Source of the DNA: Streptomyces caelestis
GTDB taxonomy: Bacteria; Actinomycetota; Actinomycetes; Streptomycetales; Streptomycetaceae
DNA length: 64,000 nt
Assembly (NCBI RefSeq): GCF_001279005.1
Contig: NZ_LGCN01000166.1
Coordinates: forward strand, 1-64,000
Direction of reading: 5' to 3'
Position 1 is the first letter of the stretch; every line of letters begins with the position of its first letter. The notes under the pieces were generated by a model that did no database searches, had not been told where the DNA came from, and was given only the letters and a program-made list of their open reading frames with translations. The translations under genes were made by a program, and so were the position numbers. Shown here piece by piece: positions 1 to 8,790 of the stretch.

Positions 1-1
1 C

Positions 2-238
2 TGGCTCGAGATCGTCCAGATCGCCCTCGACCTGCTGGCCTGGATGCCCATGCTCGCCCTCACCGGCACCGCCAGGCTCTGGGAACCCCGCCGCCTGCGA
101 TTCCGCCTCTTCTCCGCGGCCGCCCAACTCGTCACCACCGGCCGACGCAGGATCCTTCGCCTCACCCAGCACTGGCCCTGGACCAGCGAGATCGCCACCG
201 CCCTCAAACGACTCACGCTCCTGCCCAACCCCGGCTGA
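2..238 (+). CDS. 3' end of an IS1380-like transposase (truncated by window edge)
   Basis: The frame is open from the first bases of the window and runs to a stop at 236-238, giving the last 78 residues of a longer protein. The Arg-rich end (residues such as RLRFRLFSAAAQLVTTGRRR followed by a HWPW motif) resembles the C-terminus of IS1380-family DDE transposases, which move DNA by cut-and-paste. The catalytic residues would lie upstream, outside the window, so activity cannot be judged. A strong hairpin lies about 115 bases downstream. The family call rests on remembered similarity of a short tail and is moderate. Presence of an insertion sequence fits a mobile island. Confidence 0.6.
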   Translation, partial: WLEIVQIALDLLAWMPMLALTGTARLWEPRRLRFRLFSAAAQLVTTGRRRILRLTQHWPWTSEIATALKRLTLLPNPG

Positions 239-353
239 CCAGCAACCTCAACCGTCCCGACGACAGCACCACCCGATCCCGGCCAGTGGAAGCCGGCGCC
301 CACCCGACGCGAAAACCGGGCCACCGGCCTGCCCACCACCAGCTCCAGAAAGC

Positions 354-388
354 GTGAGGGCCCACCGACTCCGTCGGCGGACCCTCAC
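354..388 (+). terminator. Hairpin downstream of the transposase
   Basis: A 16-bp stem with two mismatched positions closes a three-base loop (GTGAGGG...CCCTCAC). It lies 115 bases after the transposase stop and has no T-run, as is common for terminators in GC-rich actinomycetes. It could alternatively be part of the insertion sequence end. Confidence 0.55.
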
Positions 389-571
389 GAAAGATCGAGG
401 CTAAGCTCCCCGCCGCCAGACCGTTGACCAGGACAAATACAGAAATCCTGCTGGAGTATTAACTGGCATATATTTTTCTGGACCGCAAGCACCGAAAACG
501 GACTCGGTCTGCAGAAGACGTCCGGGACTGCAGCCACAATGCCACGTTGGCTTGTCCCGGACTCCTACATG
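389..571. other. Non-coding, AT-richer stretch
   Basis: No coding frame is supported here. Bases ~430-500 are markedly AT-richer than anything nearby and probably contain the outer end of the insertion sequence. I could not identify a clear terminal inverted repeat or target duplication because the left end is outside the window. Confidence 0.4.
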
Positions 572-1039
572 CTACCAATCTAGATCTGCGGCTCGCACCA
601 GTGCGGAGAATTCGTTCTGCCGCTCGTCGGGTGTGGTCAGAGCGTCCATGACTAGGGTGCTGATGATGGAGACGTAGTCGTGGCCGCCGCTGGCGTTGAT
701 CTCGCCCTGGATGTAGTTGAGTCCACCGTTTGCGTACTCCTCGAAGATTTCAACCCGGTCGGGCTGGCGCTCGTCGGCGAGGATTTTCGGATCGTTGGGT
801 TCCTCCGCTACTGCGATCATGTCGATGAGTACATCACCGTATTGACGGCCTTCAATCAGCGCCAGGCGAATGGGCTCGCCAGGTTTGTCGAAGGGCTCGC
901 GTTTGCCCTTGTTGCGGCCCAGCACAGCGGCGAACATGAGGACATCCACCATGGCGTTGAAAGGTCCCTCTTTGCCGGCCAGGGCCGAGATGAGATCCTC
1001 GTGGGCGGCTGGCCTGCGGAAACGGTCTTCATATGCCAT
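572..1039 (-). CDS. dnd system-associated protein 4-like (TIGR04062-like)
   Basis: A 155-residue soluble protein with no signal or membrane segment. The central part (EGPFNAMVDVLMFAAVLGRN, then KGKREPF and EPIRLALIE) matches the pattern I know for the small dnd_assoc_4 family, found only beside DNA phosphorothioation genes. No enzymatic function is established for that family. Its ATG overlaps the last base of the stop of the upstream ATPase gene (TGATG), so the two are translationally coupled and it is the last gene of the operon that starts near 7.76 kb. It probably acts as an accessory subunit of the phosphorothioate-dependent restriction module. Family assignment is from motif memory, not a profile search. 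Confidence 0.7.
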   Translation of the reverse strand: MAYEDRFRRPAAHEDLISALAGKEGPFNAMVDVLMFAAVLGRNKGKREPFDKPGEPIRLALIEGRQYGDVLIDMIAVAEEPNDPKILADERQPDRVEIFEEYANGGLNYIQGEINASGGHDYVSIISTLVMDALTTPDERQNEFSALVRAADLDW

Positions 1040-3093
1040 CAGAAGGCCACCTCTTCCAAGACGGTGTGCTCGAAATCTCCGTGCGTGACGTAGGCGACGG
1101 CCCGGTTATTGATCTCGATAGTCTCTTGCGCGGCGCCGGTGTTAGGGGTAACAGTGCGCAGCACGTACATACGGGTGGCTGCCCCTTGGAGGTTGTCCAT
1201 CACTTTGCCGCTCGCTTGGGAGTTGGATAGCAGGGTGACGATCTGCGAGGTGAGCTTCGGCAGCGCTTGAGAGATTTCTTCTTGGTAGGTGAAATCCAGG
1301 CTACCGAAGGGGGCGTCCATGACGACCGGGTAAATGCCCCCCTCGCCAATGATGTCCTCGCTGTCTTTGGCCTTGCGCTGGTGGATCTGCTTGGCGATCT
1401 CCGAGACTGCGCCGACGAAGGACAGGCCCAGGACCTGGTTTTCGCCTGTGCTGCGGATGGCAATGCCAGCGGGGGACTTCAGCAACAGCTCAAAGGAGTC
1501 AGTCAGTTCAGGCTCGTAGGACTTGATGAAAATCCTCGAGAATACCTCCTTGAGCTTCACATCAAGCTGTTCGCGGACCTCTTCGGTCTTCAGTTCCAGT
1601 GCTTCGCGGAAGGTGTCCAGAACCTCGTTGACGAGATTGACCTGCCGCTGGACCTTGCGGGATGCTTCGTCCGCTGCCTGCGCGGATCTGAAAAGCCTCT
1701 TCATCTTGTCGATCTGGGCTTCAAACTCGATCCGGCGCTCTTCCAGACGGCGATGTTCTGCGAGTCCGTCAATGCGTTTTTCGTCGTACTCCTTGCGCCG
1801 CTGCTCGAGGCGCTGTACGTCTTCAATGTTGACGCCCTGCAGTTGGCGGTCGATTTCGCTCTTTTCTTCCTCCAGGCTCTTTATCTCGTTCTGGCAGTTT
1901 TGGATTTCGAATGTAGCCTGCCGCAAGTCGTCGAGGAGCTTTTGACGTGCCTCGCTGAGGTGCTTCATCTGTCCACTGACATACATCCAGCGGGATTCCA
2001 CATCGGCAAGACCAGCGTTATAGCGGCGCTTGTCCAGCTCGTGATATGCCGCGCTCCCCTCAGGAACGGGAGTGCCGCACATGCATATTCCTTCTTCGAG
2101 GAGGCCCTCGATGAAGTCGCGTTGGATGCCGGCGGGCAGTTGGCGGCGTTCGCGCATAGCTTCTGCCAGCCCAATCACAGTCTCGTCGATGTGCGACGTG
2201 AAGGCAAGAAATGCCCCCTTGGACAGGATCTCACGCTTGCGTGCATACCGGTCCTGCAGTTGCCCGCCCATCTCGTTGATTTTCCATTCGAGTTTTTTGC
2301 GAGCATTTTGCAGAGGCTTGGACTCCGAGTGGCTGCGTAGCGCTCGCTCCATCTCCCGAACTTCGCTCTCGTAGCTGCTGATGTCGCGGGAGACTTTCTG
2401 CGCACGCCGGGCGGCATCATCACGCTGCTGTTCGAGACCTTCCTGTTGATCGCGCAGCTGCTGAAGGCGGCTGTCGCCACCTTTGTCGATCTCCTTCGCG
2501 AGGCGTCGTGCGGCTGCGGGAAGGTGCTCGGTGATCGCCCGCTCCATCGGTTCAAGATCCATCAGGGTCTTGATGGCGCGTTTGACCTCGTCGTTGTTCT
2601 CCTCGCCGGCGAACATCTTCTCCATGCGCTCACCGTTGAAGAAGAAGAAGCGACGTAGGCCTTCGGGAAGGATCTTCTCGATGCGGTCCTGGCCGTTGGC
2701 TACGGGCTTGCTCTCGCCGTTTCTAATCTCGTTGAGGGTGAGTTTGGCTGCGACAGCTATCTGCTCGTCAGTGTTCTTGACGGTGGCCACCTCACGCAGC
2801 GCGGTGAAGATTACCCCTGCGTGTTCGAATTTCAGCTCCACCGAGGCGCTGACCGGCGTGCCGTGCGGGGTCTCCGCCCATTTGTGGTCATGGATGACGC
2901 GGTGCTGCTGCTCTACGTCGGCGGAGAACTTGCCGTACAACGCCCAGGCGAATGCATTGAGGAGGGTGGTCTTACCTGCACCGTTGTTACCGAAGATCAG
3001 CACCGCCGGCTTGGAGTCATCGACGGCGAGATCCAGCGTCTGACGGCCGTAGAACGCACGAAAGTTGTCCAGGGTCAGCCTCAGCAGCTTCAC
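1039..3093 (-). CDS. Rad50/DndD-like coiled-coil ATPase of the dnd-associated operon
   Basis: A 684-residue ABC/SMC-type ATPase. The Walker A motif GNNGAGKT is at residues 35-42 and Walker B (VVMDAPFGSLD) is near 586-596. The two are separated by long charged heptad-rich coiled coils. A CMC hook (Cys337, Cys339) sits at the coiled-coil apex, reminiscent of the Rad50 zinc hook. The ABC signature is unusual: LSFVGA replaces the LSxGE seen in DndD of this same locus. The GTG start overlaps the stop of the 54-residue gene by four bases, and the stop overlaps the next ATG by one. Such ATPases couple ATP-driven DNA clamping to a nuclease or helicase partner. Here the partner is most likely the PLD-helicase two genes upstream. 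Restriction role inferred. Confidence 0.75.
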   Translation of the reverse strand: MKLLRLTLDNFRAFYGRQTLDLAVDDSKPAVLIFGNNGAGKTTLLNAFAWALYGKFSADVEQQHRVIHDHKWAETPHGTPVSASVELKFEHAGVIFTALREVATVKNTDEQIAVAAKLTLNEIRNGESKPVANGQDRIEKILPEGLRRFFFFNGERMEKMFAGEENNDEVKRAIKTLMDLEPMERAITEHLPAAARRLAKEIDKGGDSRLQQLRDQQEGLEQQRDDAARRAQKVSRDISSYESEVREMERALRSHSESKPLQNARKKLEWKINEMGGQLQDRYARKREILSKGAFLAFTSHIDETVIGLAEAMRERRQLPAGIQRDFIEGLLEEGICMCGTPVPEGSAAYHELDKRRYNAGLADVESRWMYVSGQMKHLSEARQKLLDDLRQATFEIQNCQNEIKSLEEEKSEIDRQLQGVNIEDVQRLEQRRKEYDEKRIDGLAEHRRLEERRIEFEAQIDKMKRLFRSAQAADEASRKVQRQVNLVNEVLDTFREALELKTEEVREQLDVKLKEVFSRIFIKSYEPELTDSFELLLKSPAGIAIRSTGENQVLGLSFVGAVSEIAKQIHQRKAKDSEDIIGEGGIYPVVMDAPFGSLDFTYQEEISQALPKLTSQIVTLLSNSQASGKVMDNLQGAATRMYVLRTVTPNTGAAQETIEINNRAVAYVTHGDFEHTVLEEVAF

Positions 3094-3254
3094 TTGATCA
3101 GCCCCTTCACAGCCGTCACGATCTCATTGACCACGGTGGTGGAACTTCTGATGTGCAAGTTCTCACGCTCCAATTCGATGACGCGCCTCGCCAGTTTGAC
3201 GCCCTCGGGCGACAGCTGACTTAGCACGTCCTGCGCAGTTTTCTTCTCGCTCAC
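3090..3254 (-). CDS. 54-residue small protein between helicase and ATPase genes
   Basis: A short frame of 54 residues starting at GTG 3254. It has a GGAG ribosome site six bases upstream and stops inside the GTG of the ATPase gene (GTGA overlap). The product begins MSEKKTAQDVLSQLSPEG and ends TAVKGLIK. It is charged, helical and has no Cys or membrane segment. Spacing (27 bases after the helicase stop, four-base overlap after) and its own ribosome site argue that it is a real operon member. I recognise no family. It could be a small bridging subunit of the ATPase-helicase complex, or a translational-coupling leader for the ATPase. Function unknown. Confidence 0.6.
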   Translation of the reverse strand: MSEKKTAQDVLSQLSPEGVKLARRVIELERENLHIRSSTTVVNEIVTAVKGLIK

Positions 3255-3281
3255 GTCTACTCCGTTTGGTGATGCGGTGGA

Positions 3282-5426
3282 TTAGGTGTCGAGCAGGCCA
3301 TATCGCAGGCGTAGCGGACGAAGGAGGTCGAGGGTCTCGGCTTCGTTGTCCGCCAGTTGCGCGAACTCCGTCACGCGGGCCAGCTCGCGGGCCACCATGC
3401 TGCGTTCGGTGCGGTCCTGCAGATCGGGCATGTCGGTCGGGGGGACCACGACGAAGTCCACGATGTCGGCCATGGTCTTGCCCGGTGCCTGTCGCAGCAC
3501 TCGGCCGCGGCGTTGAATGAACTGCCGGGGGTTGGAGGAGCTGGCCAGCAGATATGCGGTGCGGGCGGCGGGCACGTCGACGCCTTCGTCCAGGCAGCGC
3601 ATAGAGGCGATGACTTGCAGCTTTCGATCGGCGAACCGCTCCAGGATTTGGCGACGTTCGGATCGTTTGGTCTCGGCGGTGTAGCGAGCAGCGGGCATCT
3701 GCAGCTGGTTGCCGACAAGGTCCAGTACTTGATCGATCTGCGCTGGCTCCGGTGCGGCGCCGTCTTCGTAGGACAGGGGGTGCTGTCCCTCTGCGCAGTA
3801 CAGCAGCTGATACCACTCCTCACTGCGTTGGCTGATCTCCCGTCGTAGCACTGGAAGTTTCGCGCGGGCGTGACCGAGGAGGTTGGCTCGTTTACGCAGC
3901 AGGTGGCCTAGAGGGCTGTTGTCGTCGGCTTGGTCGGAGAACTGTTGCATCGCGAACAGCCTGCCGATCTTTTCGGTGATCTCTATGTAAAGGTCGGTCT
4001 CATCGGCATCCAGTTCTACTATCACGGGCTTATAGGTGTAGCGACACAGTGCTCCTGCTTTGATGGCATCACCGAGGCCCAGCTCGAAGACCACCGGGCC
4101 AAAGTAGTCGGTGAGTGCGGTGGTGCCTTCGTCATCGAACCAGCGTTCCGGGGTAGCTGACAGTCCGAGGCGAAACTGCGCGCTGTCGGGCAGCTTGGAG
4201 CGGATATGCCGGGCGCCAAGGTTGTGTGCCTCGTCGGCGATGAGGAGGAGCTGGCCGCGGTAGCGCTGGAGGATGCTTTGGAAGGCGGTCTCGCCGAAGG
4301 TCTTGTTCGTGGTGATGATGACGCCACCACGGATGGCGTGCAGCGCCAGCGCATCCAACATTTGGGAGGCGTGGGGAAACCATGAGGTGGTCGACTCGTA
4401 GGCACGCAGGGGGTGCACGCCGAACCACTCGATGTCTTTCGCCCACTGGTCGACCAAGTGCTGGTAGGGGGCGATCACGACGGTGAGCAGTGGTTCGCCG
4501 GCCTTGTGGAGCATCTTGGTCACCTGGGCGGCGGCGGACAGGGCGGTGAGGGTCTTGCCGGTGCCGGTTGCCATGCGCAGGATGCCGCAGCCCTGCTGGG
4601 CAAACCACTGGGTGACGGCCCTCTTCTGGTAGTCGCGCACTCGCAGCTGCGGAGGGATGGTCAGCATGCCGGTGCGGTCTTCGCGGATGACAGTGATCGG
4701 TGCGCCGGACGGGGGGATTACTGTGTCGTCGTTGGGGTCAGCTCCAGCGCAGCTGCTGCGCTCGATGATCTGCTTGGCGGCGTCGGTGAAGGGCATGACA
4801 CGAAGCAGGGGGGTCTTGTCATGCCACAGGTCGTCGAAGTCTTTGCTGATACGCAAGGCCCGTTCACGGTCTCGCTCGTCCCAGCTACGGAAGACCTCGA
4901 TGGATTCAAAGTTGCCCACCAGGCCCGACAGCGTCTCATTCGCGCTGCCCTTGAACGCGACGAGGTCGTGGTCATCGCGGAAGACGCCGATCTTTTCGTG
5001 ATACATGCCGACCCGGCTGCCGGCCGTGACGTAGGCGAGCTTCATGTCCAATCGCCCCTCGGCGATGAGCGCGCCGAGCTTGCCCAGTCCGCGTACCGCC
5101 CTGACGTCTTCCGTCGCACGCTCCAGGTCACGTAGGGCAGCCTTCTCCATGACGGCGCGGAGCTCGTAGCCCGCTTCGATCTCGGCGATATCTTCGGCGA
5201 GGAGATAGGGCGAGGCCACGATGCGCATCGTCCCAGCGCGCCGGGTGAATTCTTCTATGCCCTCGCCGATGACGGCCAGGACAGACGCCGTGAAATACCC
5301 GACAGCACGATCGTACGCGGTCGATGCCCGCAGAGCCGGTACGTAGAACTCATCGACAACATTGCCGCGGTCACTACGGTACTCTCCCCCAAGACCGGCA
5401 TCCCGGAGAGCTTCAATAGCGTGCAC
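3282..5426 (-). CDS. PLD-nuclease/DEAH-box helicase fusion, putative phosphorothioation-dependent restriction enzyme
   Basis: 714 residues. The N-terminal ~200 residues form a phospholipase-D-like nuclease domain: H143-x-K145 followed by GSAN at 160-163, in the HxK...GSxN arrangement. A superfamily 2 helicase follows: Walker A ATGTGKT 286-292, DEAH 398-401, SAT 423-425 and motif VI QRRGRVLRQ near 638. This architecture matches the family annotated as DNA phosphorothioation system restriction enzyme (TIGR04095-like). It would translocate on DNA and nick or cut it, presumably invading DNA without the sulfur mark. The GTG start shares one base with the upstream stop (TAGTG). No dndFGH genes are visible, so this is the most plausible effector nuclease of the island. 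Confidence 0.8.
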   Translation of the reverse strand: MHAIEALRDAGLGGEYRSDRGNVVDEFYVPALRASTAYDRAVGYFTASVLAVIGEGIEEFTRRAGTMRIVASPYLLAEDIAEIEAGYELRAVMEKAALRDLERATEDVRAVRGLGKLGALIAEGRLDMKLAYVTAGSRVGMYHEKIGVFRDDHDLVAFKGSANETLSGLVGNFESIEVFRSWDERDRERALRISKDFDDLWHDKTPLLRVMPFTDAAKQIIERSSCAGADPNDDTVIPPSGAPITVIREDRTGMLTIPPQLRVRDYQKRAVTQWFAQQGCGILRMATGTGKTLTALSAAAQVTKMLHKAGEPLLTVVIAPYQHLVDQWAKDIEWFGVHPLRAYESTTSWFPHASQMLDALALHAIRGGVIITTNKTFGETAFQSILQRYRGQLLLIADEAHNLGARHIRSKLPDSAQFRLGLSATPERWFDDEGTTALTDYFGPVVFELGLGDAIKAGALCRYTYKPVIVELDADETDLYIEITEKIGRLFAMQQFSDQADDNSPLGHLLRKRANLLGHARAKLPVLRREISQRSEEWYQLLYCAEGQHPLSYEDGAAPEPAQIDQVLDLVGNQLQMPAARYTAETKRSERRQILERFADRKLQVIASMRCLDEGVDVPAARTAYLLASSSNPRQFIQRRGRVLRQAPGKTMADIVDFVVVPPTDMPDLQDRTERSMVARELARVTEFAQLADNEAETLDLLRPLRLRYGLLDT

Positions 5427-7477
5427 TAGAAGTCCAATCCGAGATCCCGGGCGAGCTGAACACCCGCACTGTTGTCGGCGGGCTCGTCGACCCGGTGCGT
5501 GTCGCCTTGGTACCTCCCGCTCTCGAGGTCGCTGAGGCGTTGCACTCGTCCCCCGCGAGCAGTGAAAGGTGCAGAGGAGAACACCTGTCGCAGGGTGGAT
5601 TCTTTGATGGAAAAAGCTTGCGTCAACACCTTCACGAGCTCGCCACTTTCTATACTGCCGCCCGCCTTATCGACTTCTTCTTCCACCAGTTCACGCACGC
5701 TGGTGTAAGGGCGCAATTGCCATTCTGTCAGCGCCCAGGAGTCAATATCGCTGCGCGTGAAACGCAGGTCCGCGGCAAGTTGCACCTTCAAGGACCGCTC
5801 ATTTACGGTGTCGCCCATGCGTGAGGCGAGTTCGCCGGTCGAAAGCGGATGATCGGCCGCCTGGAGCACTTCCCGAGCGCGCTGCTTAAGCGTTTTCCGG
5901 ACAGGAGCACCCGCGCTAGCCTGTGCGGCTTCTTCCCTGTCCACGATCCAGCCATTTTCCCCCAGGGTGGCGTTCAGGATGCGGTGGACAATGTTTTGCG
6001 CCTGCGGCGGCAGCTCTTCCCCGAGTCTCAAGAGAGAACCGATTGTTATGCCCTGCTCATCGGGGTTTAGCAGAGCAGCGAGCGTCGCGAACTCCTCGGC
6101 AAGCGCGCTATCCGGCGAGCGGGAAGGGTCATCCCGGGTGAGAGATAGTGGTGGCGTCTCTCGCGGAGAGGCAGCATGGGACATGTCACCGCGCGCCGCA
6201 GCATAGGCTTCTTGAATAACTCTCGAAATACGCCCGCGCTCACCTATGGCAAATCCGTTGCTGCGCGCCCATGCGCGAATAGCCACGGCATCTGCCTGCG
6301 ATGATGTGCCGTCAGCCGAAGAAGGAGACTCCGAATCCCCGTCATGATCGTGCGTGCCAGACTGTGGCGCACTGTCGAGATTTTTCGCAGGTGGGTGATT
6401 GATTGGCGCGGGCTGAGCATCCCGTCGCGGAAGATTACCGAGTTCGAGGGTGGACATGCCACTAAACTGCAGCTGACCCGATTGGGAAGGAATCCCGCAA
6501 AAGTCGAGCCAGGCATCAATGTACGCTGCAACCCATCCCCGTTGACTCAATATTCTCCGAGCAACGGGAAGTGCCATAACCTCATCCTCTTCAAAACCAA
6601 GGATGCTCAGAGTTTTCTGCACTTGCCCGCACACAGAGGGACGACATATCCATTGTTCCCGCACTTCGGCATGCCGCAGGGAGGACAACAGCGTCACGAG
6701 ACTCACATCGCTACCCGGCAAAAAGCCGCCTAGCCACGGACGACGGCACTGGAGCTGCGCCATAGGTGTCGGCGTATGGGTGACGTGGTCGAAATCCGCC
6801 ACGGCTGCCCGCAAAGCAGAGGATGTGGCCATGGCAGCGTCGAAGCGATGGGATAGCTCTTCACAGAGTTCCTGCAAGCGTTCCAAAGGCATGCGGTGCT
6901 GCATCGCCAGTGTGGACAGTTCCTGACGTTTTGGGGCACATCGATGCAAGAGCAGGATACTTTGCTCCACGCTGTCCAGCTCACTGAACCACTGTGTTAC
7001 CGCTACAGCGTGCGAGCTCTCGTTTGGCAGGGCGACTGCACGTATTACAGCACCCAGGAGGGTGACCACCTCATCGTGCGTCAGGGGAAGGTGCAAACTG
7101 AGATCATGCGGTGTTATGCCCCGCAAATCACCCAGCGCAAGAACTCCGAACTCCACCAATGCTGCAGTAGCACCGTCGTTTTCCATATCGAGGTCTTCGA
7201 TGACAGTGGTGGCATGCAAAGCAGGAAAGAGTATTACGCAGTCTTCGTCCACGAGGTTCCCGCTAGACAGCAGAATGCCACCGAGCAGGTCAAAGACTTC
7301 TTCCATGGAAGCTCGTCTCATCGCCGTCTGCGTCGGACTTTCCTTACTCCACCACTGAGCGGGTCCCCCGAGTCGTTGGAGGTCGATAAGGTCTGGGGCA
7401 TCGAGATATTCGACCCACGGGAAAAAATCAATCCACGTGTCAACATGCTCCGACGACTCCGTTGAGAACGCTGACAC
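5426..7477 (-). CDS. Large multi-HTH protein with an Lsr2-type DNA-binding segment
   Basis: A 683-residue soluble protein I cannot place in a named family. Residues ~396-425 (IRAWARSNGFAIGERGRI, then an EAYAAA end) closely follow the C-terminal DNA-binding domain of Lsr2, including the RGR that inserts into the AT-rich minor groove. The section at ~165-215 resembles a sigma-factor region-4-like HTH. The C-terminal ~130 residues (KQRAREVL..., ELVKVLTQAF...) look like two winged-helix units. A Ser/Asp-rich linker precedes the Lsr2 segment. Start is GTG with GGTGGGAG upstream; its stop overlaps the helicase start by one base. It may recruit the restriction complex to DNA, sense sulfur modification, or regulate the operon; these are inferences. 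Confidence 0.65.
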   Translation of the reverse strand: MSAFSTESSEHVDTWIDFFPWVEYLDAPDLIDLQRLGGPAQWWSKESPTQTAMRRASMEEVFDLLGGILLSSGNLVDEDCVILFPALHATTVIEDLDMENDGATAALVEFGVLALGDLRGITPHDLSLHLPLTHDEVVTLLGAVIRAVALPNESSHAVAVTQWFSELDSVEQSILLLHRCAPKRQELSTLAMQHRMPLERLQELCEELSHRFDAAMATSSALRAAVADFDHVTHTPTPMAQLQCRRPWLGGFLPGSDVSLVTLLSSLRHAEVREQWICRPSVCGQVQKTLSILGFEEDEVMALPVARRILSQRGWVAAYIDAWLDFCGIPSQSGQLQFSGMSTLELGNLPRRDAQPAPINHPPAKNLDSAPQSGTHDHDGDSESPSSADGTSSQADAVAIRAWARSNGFAIGERGRISRVIQEAYAAARGDMSHAASPRETPPLSLTRDDPSRSPDSALAEEFATLAALLNPDEQGITIGSLLRLGEELPPQAQNIVHRILNATLGENGWIVDREEAAQASAGAPVRKTLKQRAREVLQAADHPLSTGELASRMGDTVNERSLKVQLAADLRFTRSDIDSWALTEWQLRPYTSVRELVEEEVDKAGGSIESGELVKVLTQAFSIKESTLRQVFSSAPFTARGGRVQRLSDLESGRYQGDTHRVDEPADNSAGVQLARDLGLDF

Positions 7478-7478
7478 T

Positions 7479-7763
7479 TTATGCTCCCACCATGGTTACT
7501 TCACTGCCATATCGGATATGCACTTCACCCGTACGGAAGGTCAGCGGCCCGAGAAGTCGGCCTTCATTGATGACCCCGCGGTATTTCTCGCAGCTTCGCA
7601 TGCGGCAAACCCCCCGCCCCCGATAGTCCGTTACATCGCCGAGCCCCTCAACGGGGCAAGGGCCAGCCCCCGTCGGCCCGAGTATGCAGGGTGGGTTGTC
7701 GCCTGCCTTGGGGCAACGGCGTGAGTGCGATGGATGTCGACCGTACTTGCTGCACTTCACCAT
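7479..7763 (-). CDS. Possible Cys-rich small protein leading the restriction operon
   Basis: A 94-residue frame starting at ATG 7763 and ending one base before the GTG of the 683-residue gene. It has seven cysteines, several in CPxxx and CxxxxC spacings (CSKYGRHPSHSRRC, then GVCRMRSCEKY), which could make a zinc ribbon. Codon use is like that of neighbouring island genes and the last third has balanced, protein-like composition (FRTGEVHIRYGSEVTMVG). Ribosome site is weak. The one-base spacing suggests translational coupling, but the ORF could also be chance in a GC-rich non-coding stretch. No family recognised. Confidence 0.4.
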   Translation of the reverse strand: MVKCSKYGRHPSHSRRCPKAGDNPPCILGPTGAGPCPVEGLGDVTDYRGRGVCRMRSCEKYRGVINEGRLLGPLTFRTGEVHIRYGSEVTMVGA

Positions 7764-8790
7764 CGTGTGCCGCCCACGTTCGAAGCTGGGCGTGGGCAGC
7801 GGGGCTGCTGCAGCACAGGCGGAGGTCAGACCACACCTGCTGAGCAGGGCACAACCTGAGGGCACCCTGTTGGCCGACCAGTGCCGCCCCTATGGAGCCG
7901 CCGCCATCACCGGGTACAGAGTGTGCAGTAGTCGGCGCGCACGTTCCCTCGGCGGCTTGATCCGGTCGTGTGCGGTGCAAAAGGTTCTGCAGCATGAAGA
8001 GTTGAGTCCTGCCCTTTCGCGCGTACCAATCACCGAAGGCGACGCATCGTCATGGTGCGACGAGTCAGTGCGGGCAATGCCACGCTCTGCCTCGCACTTT
8101 GCGTCTCGGCAAGCGGAACGTGGCGGTGGGGGCGTCCACTTTCCGCCCGGCATCGTAGCGGAACGTGCAGGTAGGCGTCTTCTCTTCGATGTATCACGAT
8201 TCAACCACTATCCCCCTCGGAGGCTGAATCAGGACCTGCTGCATACCGGGCGCTTGGTGGTGTGAACGGTCCCCCGCTGGATCGCCCTCAATGACATACA
8301 TGTTCAAATGTGACATACCGTGATGTTCTGCGTGAGTGGTTGCCGCCGTCCCGTCGCATGAATGGCTCCCTGCGGGCCAATTGGTGGCACGGAACGGAGC
8401 GTCATGTGCGCACACCCCCTCGCTGCCTGCACGAAGCCGACGTCGCGCTCGGGGGCCGAAAAGGAGCTAAGCGCCCGTTATTGACGTGGAAGCTTGGCCG
8501 CCTGCGTGAGCTGCCGGCTGGAGCAAGCTCACGGCGAAGCGGAGCGGTCTCGGTGGCGTCGCAGTCGTGTCCATGGCTCGTGCAAGGCCTCTCCGCGGTG
8601 ACTGCGCAGGGCGAGGGATACTGCAGAGGCTGCGGGAGCGTGCGGTGCTTCGGACATGAAGTTGTCGGGCACACGAGGGCTCGCATGCCCGACAGAGGGG
8701 GGAAGAGTGTGCCTTGTCTTAGCGGACGGGTCGTGGGGCGTGCCAGGCGGGCAAATGTGTGCCCTCGGCAGTCACTCAGGGGGAGGAGCG
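7764..8790. other. ~1 kb gap between dndE and the restriction operon
   Basis: No frame here has good codon bias or recognisable protein features; plus-strand frames of ~190-210 residues are low-quality and Cys/Arg-rich. The region should hold the end of the dndBCDE transcript and the promoter of the restriction operon. One short regularity is visible: the word TGACATAC occurs at 8292-8299 and again at 8311-8318, a 19-base direct repeat flanking an ATGT...ATGT segment, which could be an operator. No clear terminator hairpin was found just after dndE. Confidence 0.4.

Noticed and set aside
1267..2340. 357-codon plus-strand frame opposite the Rad50-like ATPase
   Set aside because: Antisense shadow; the minus-strand frame carries Walker motifs and coiled coil.
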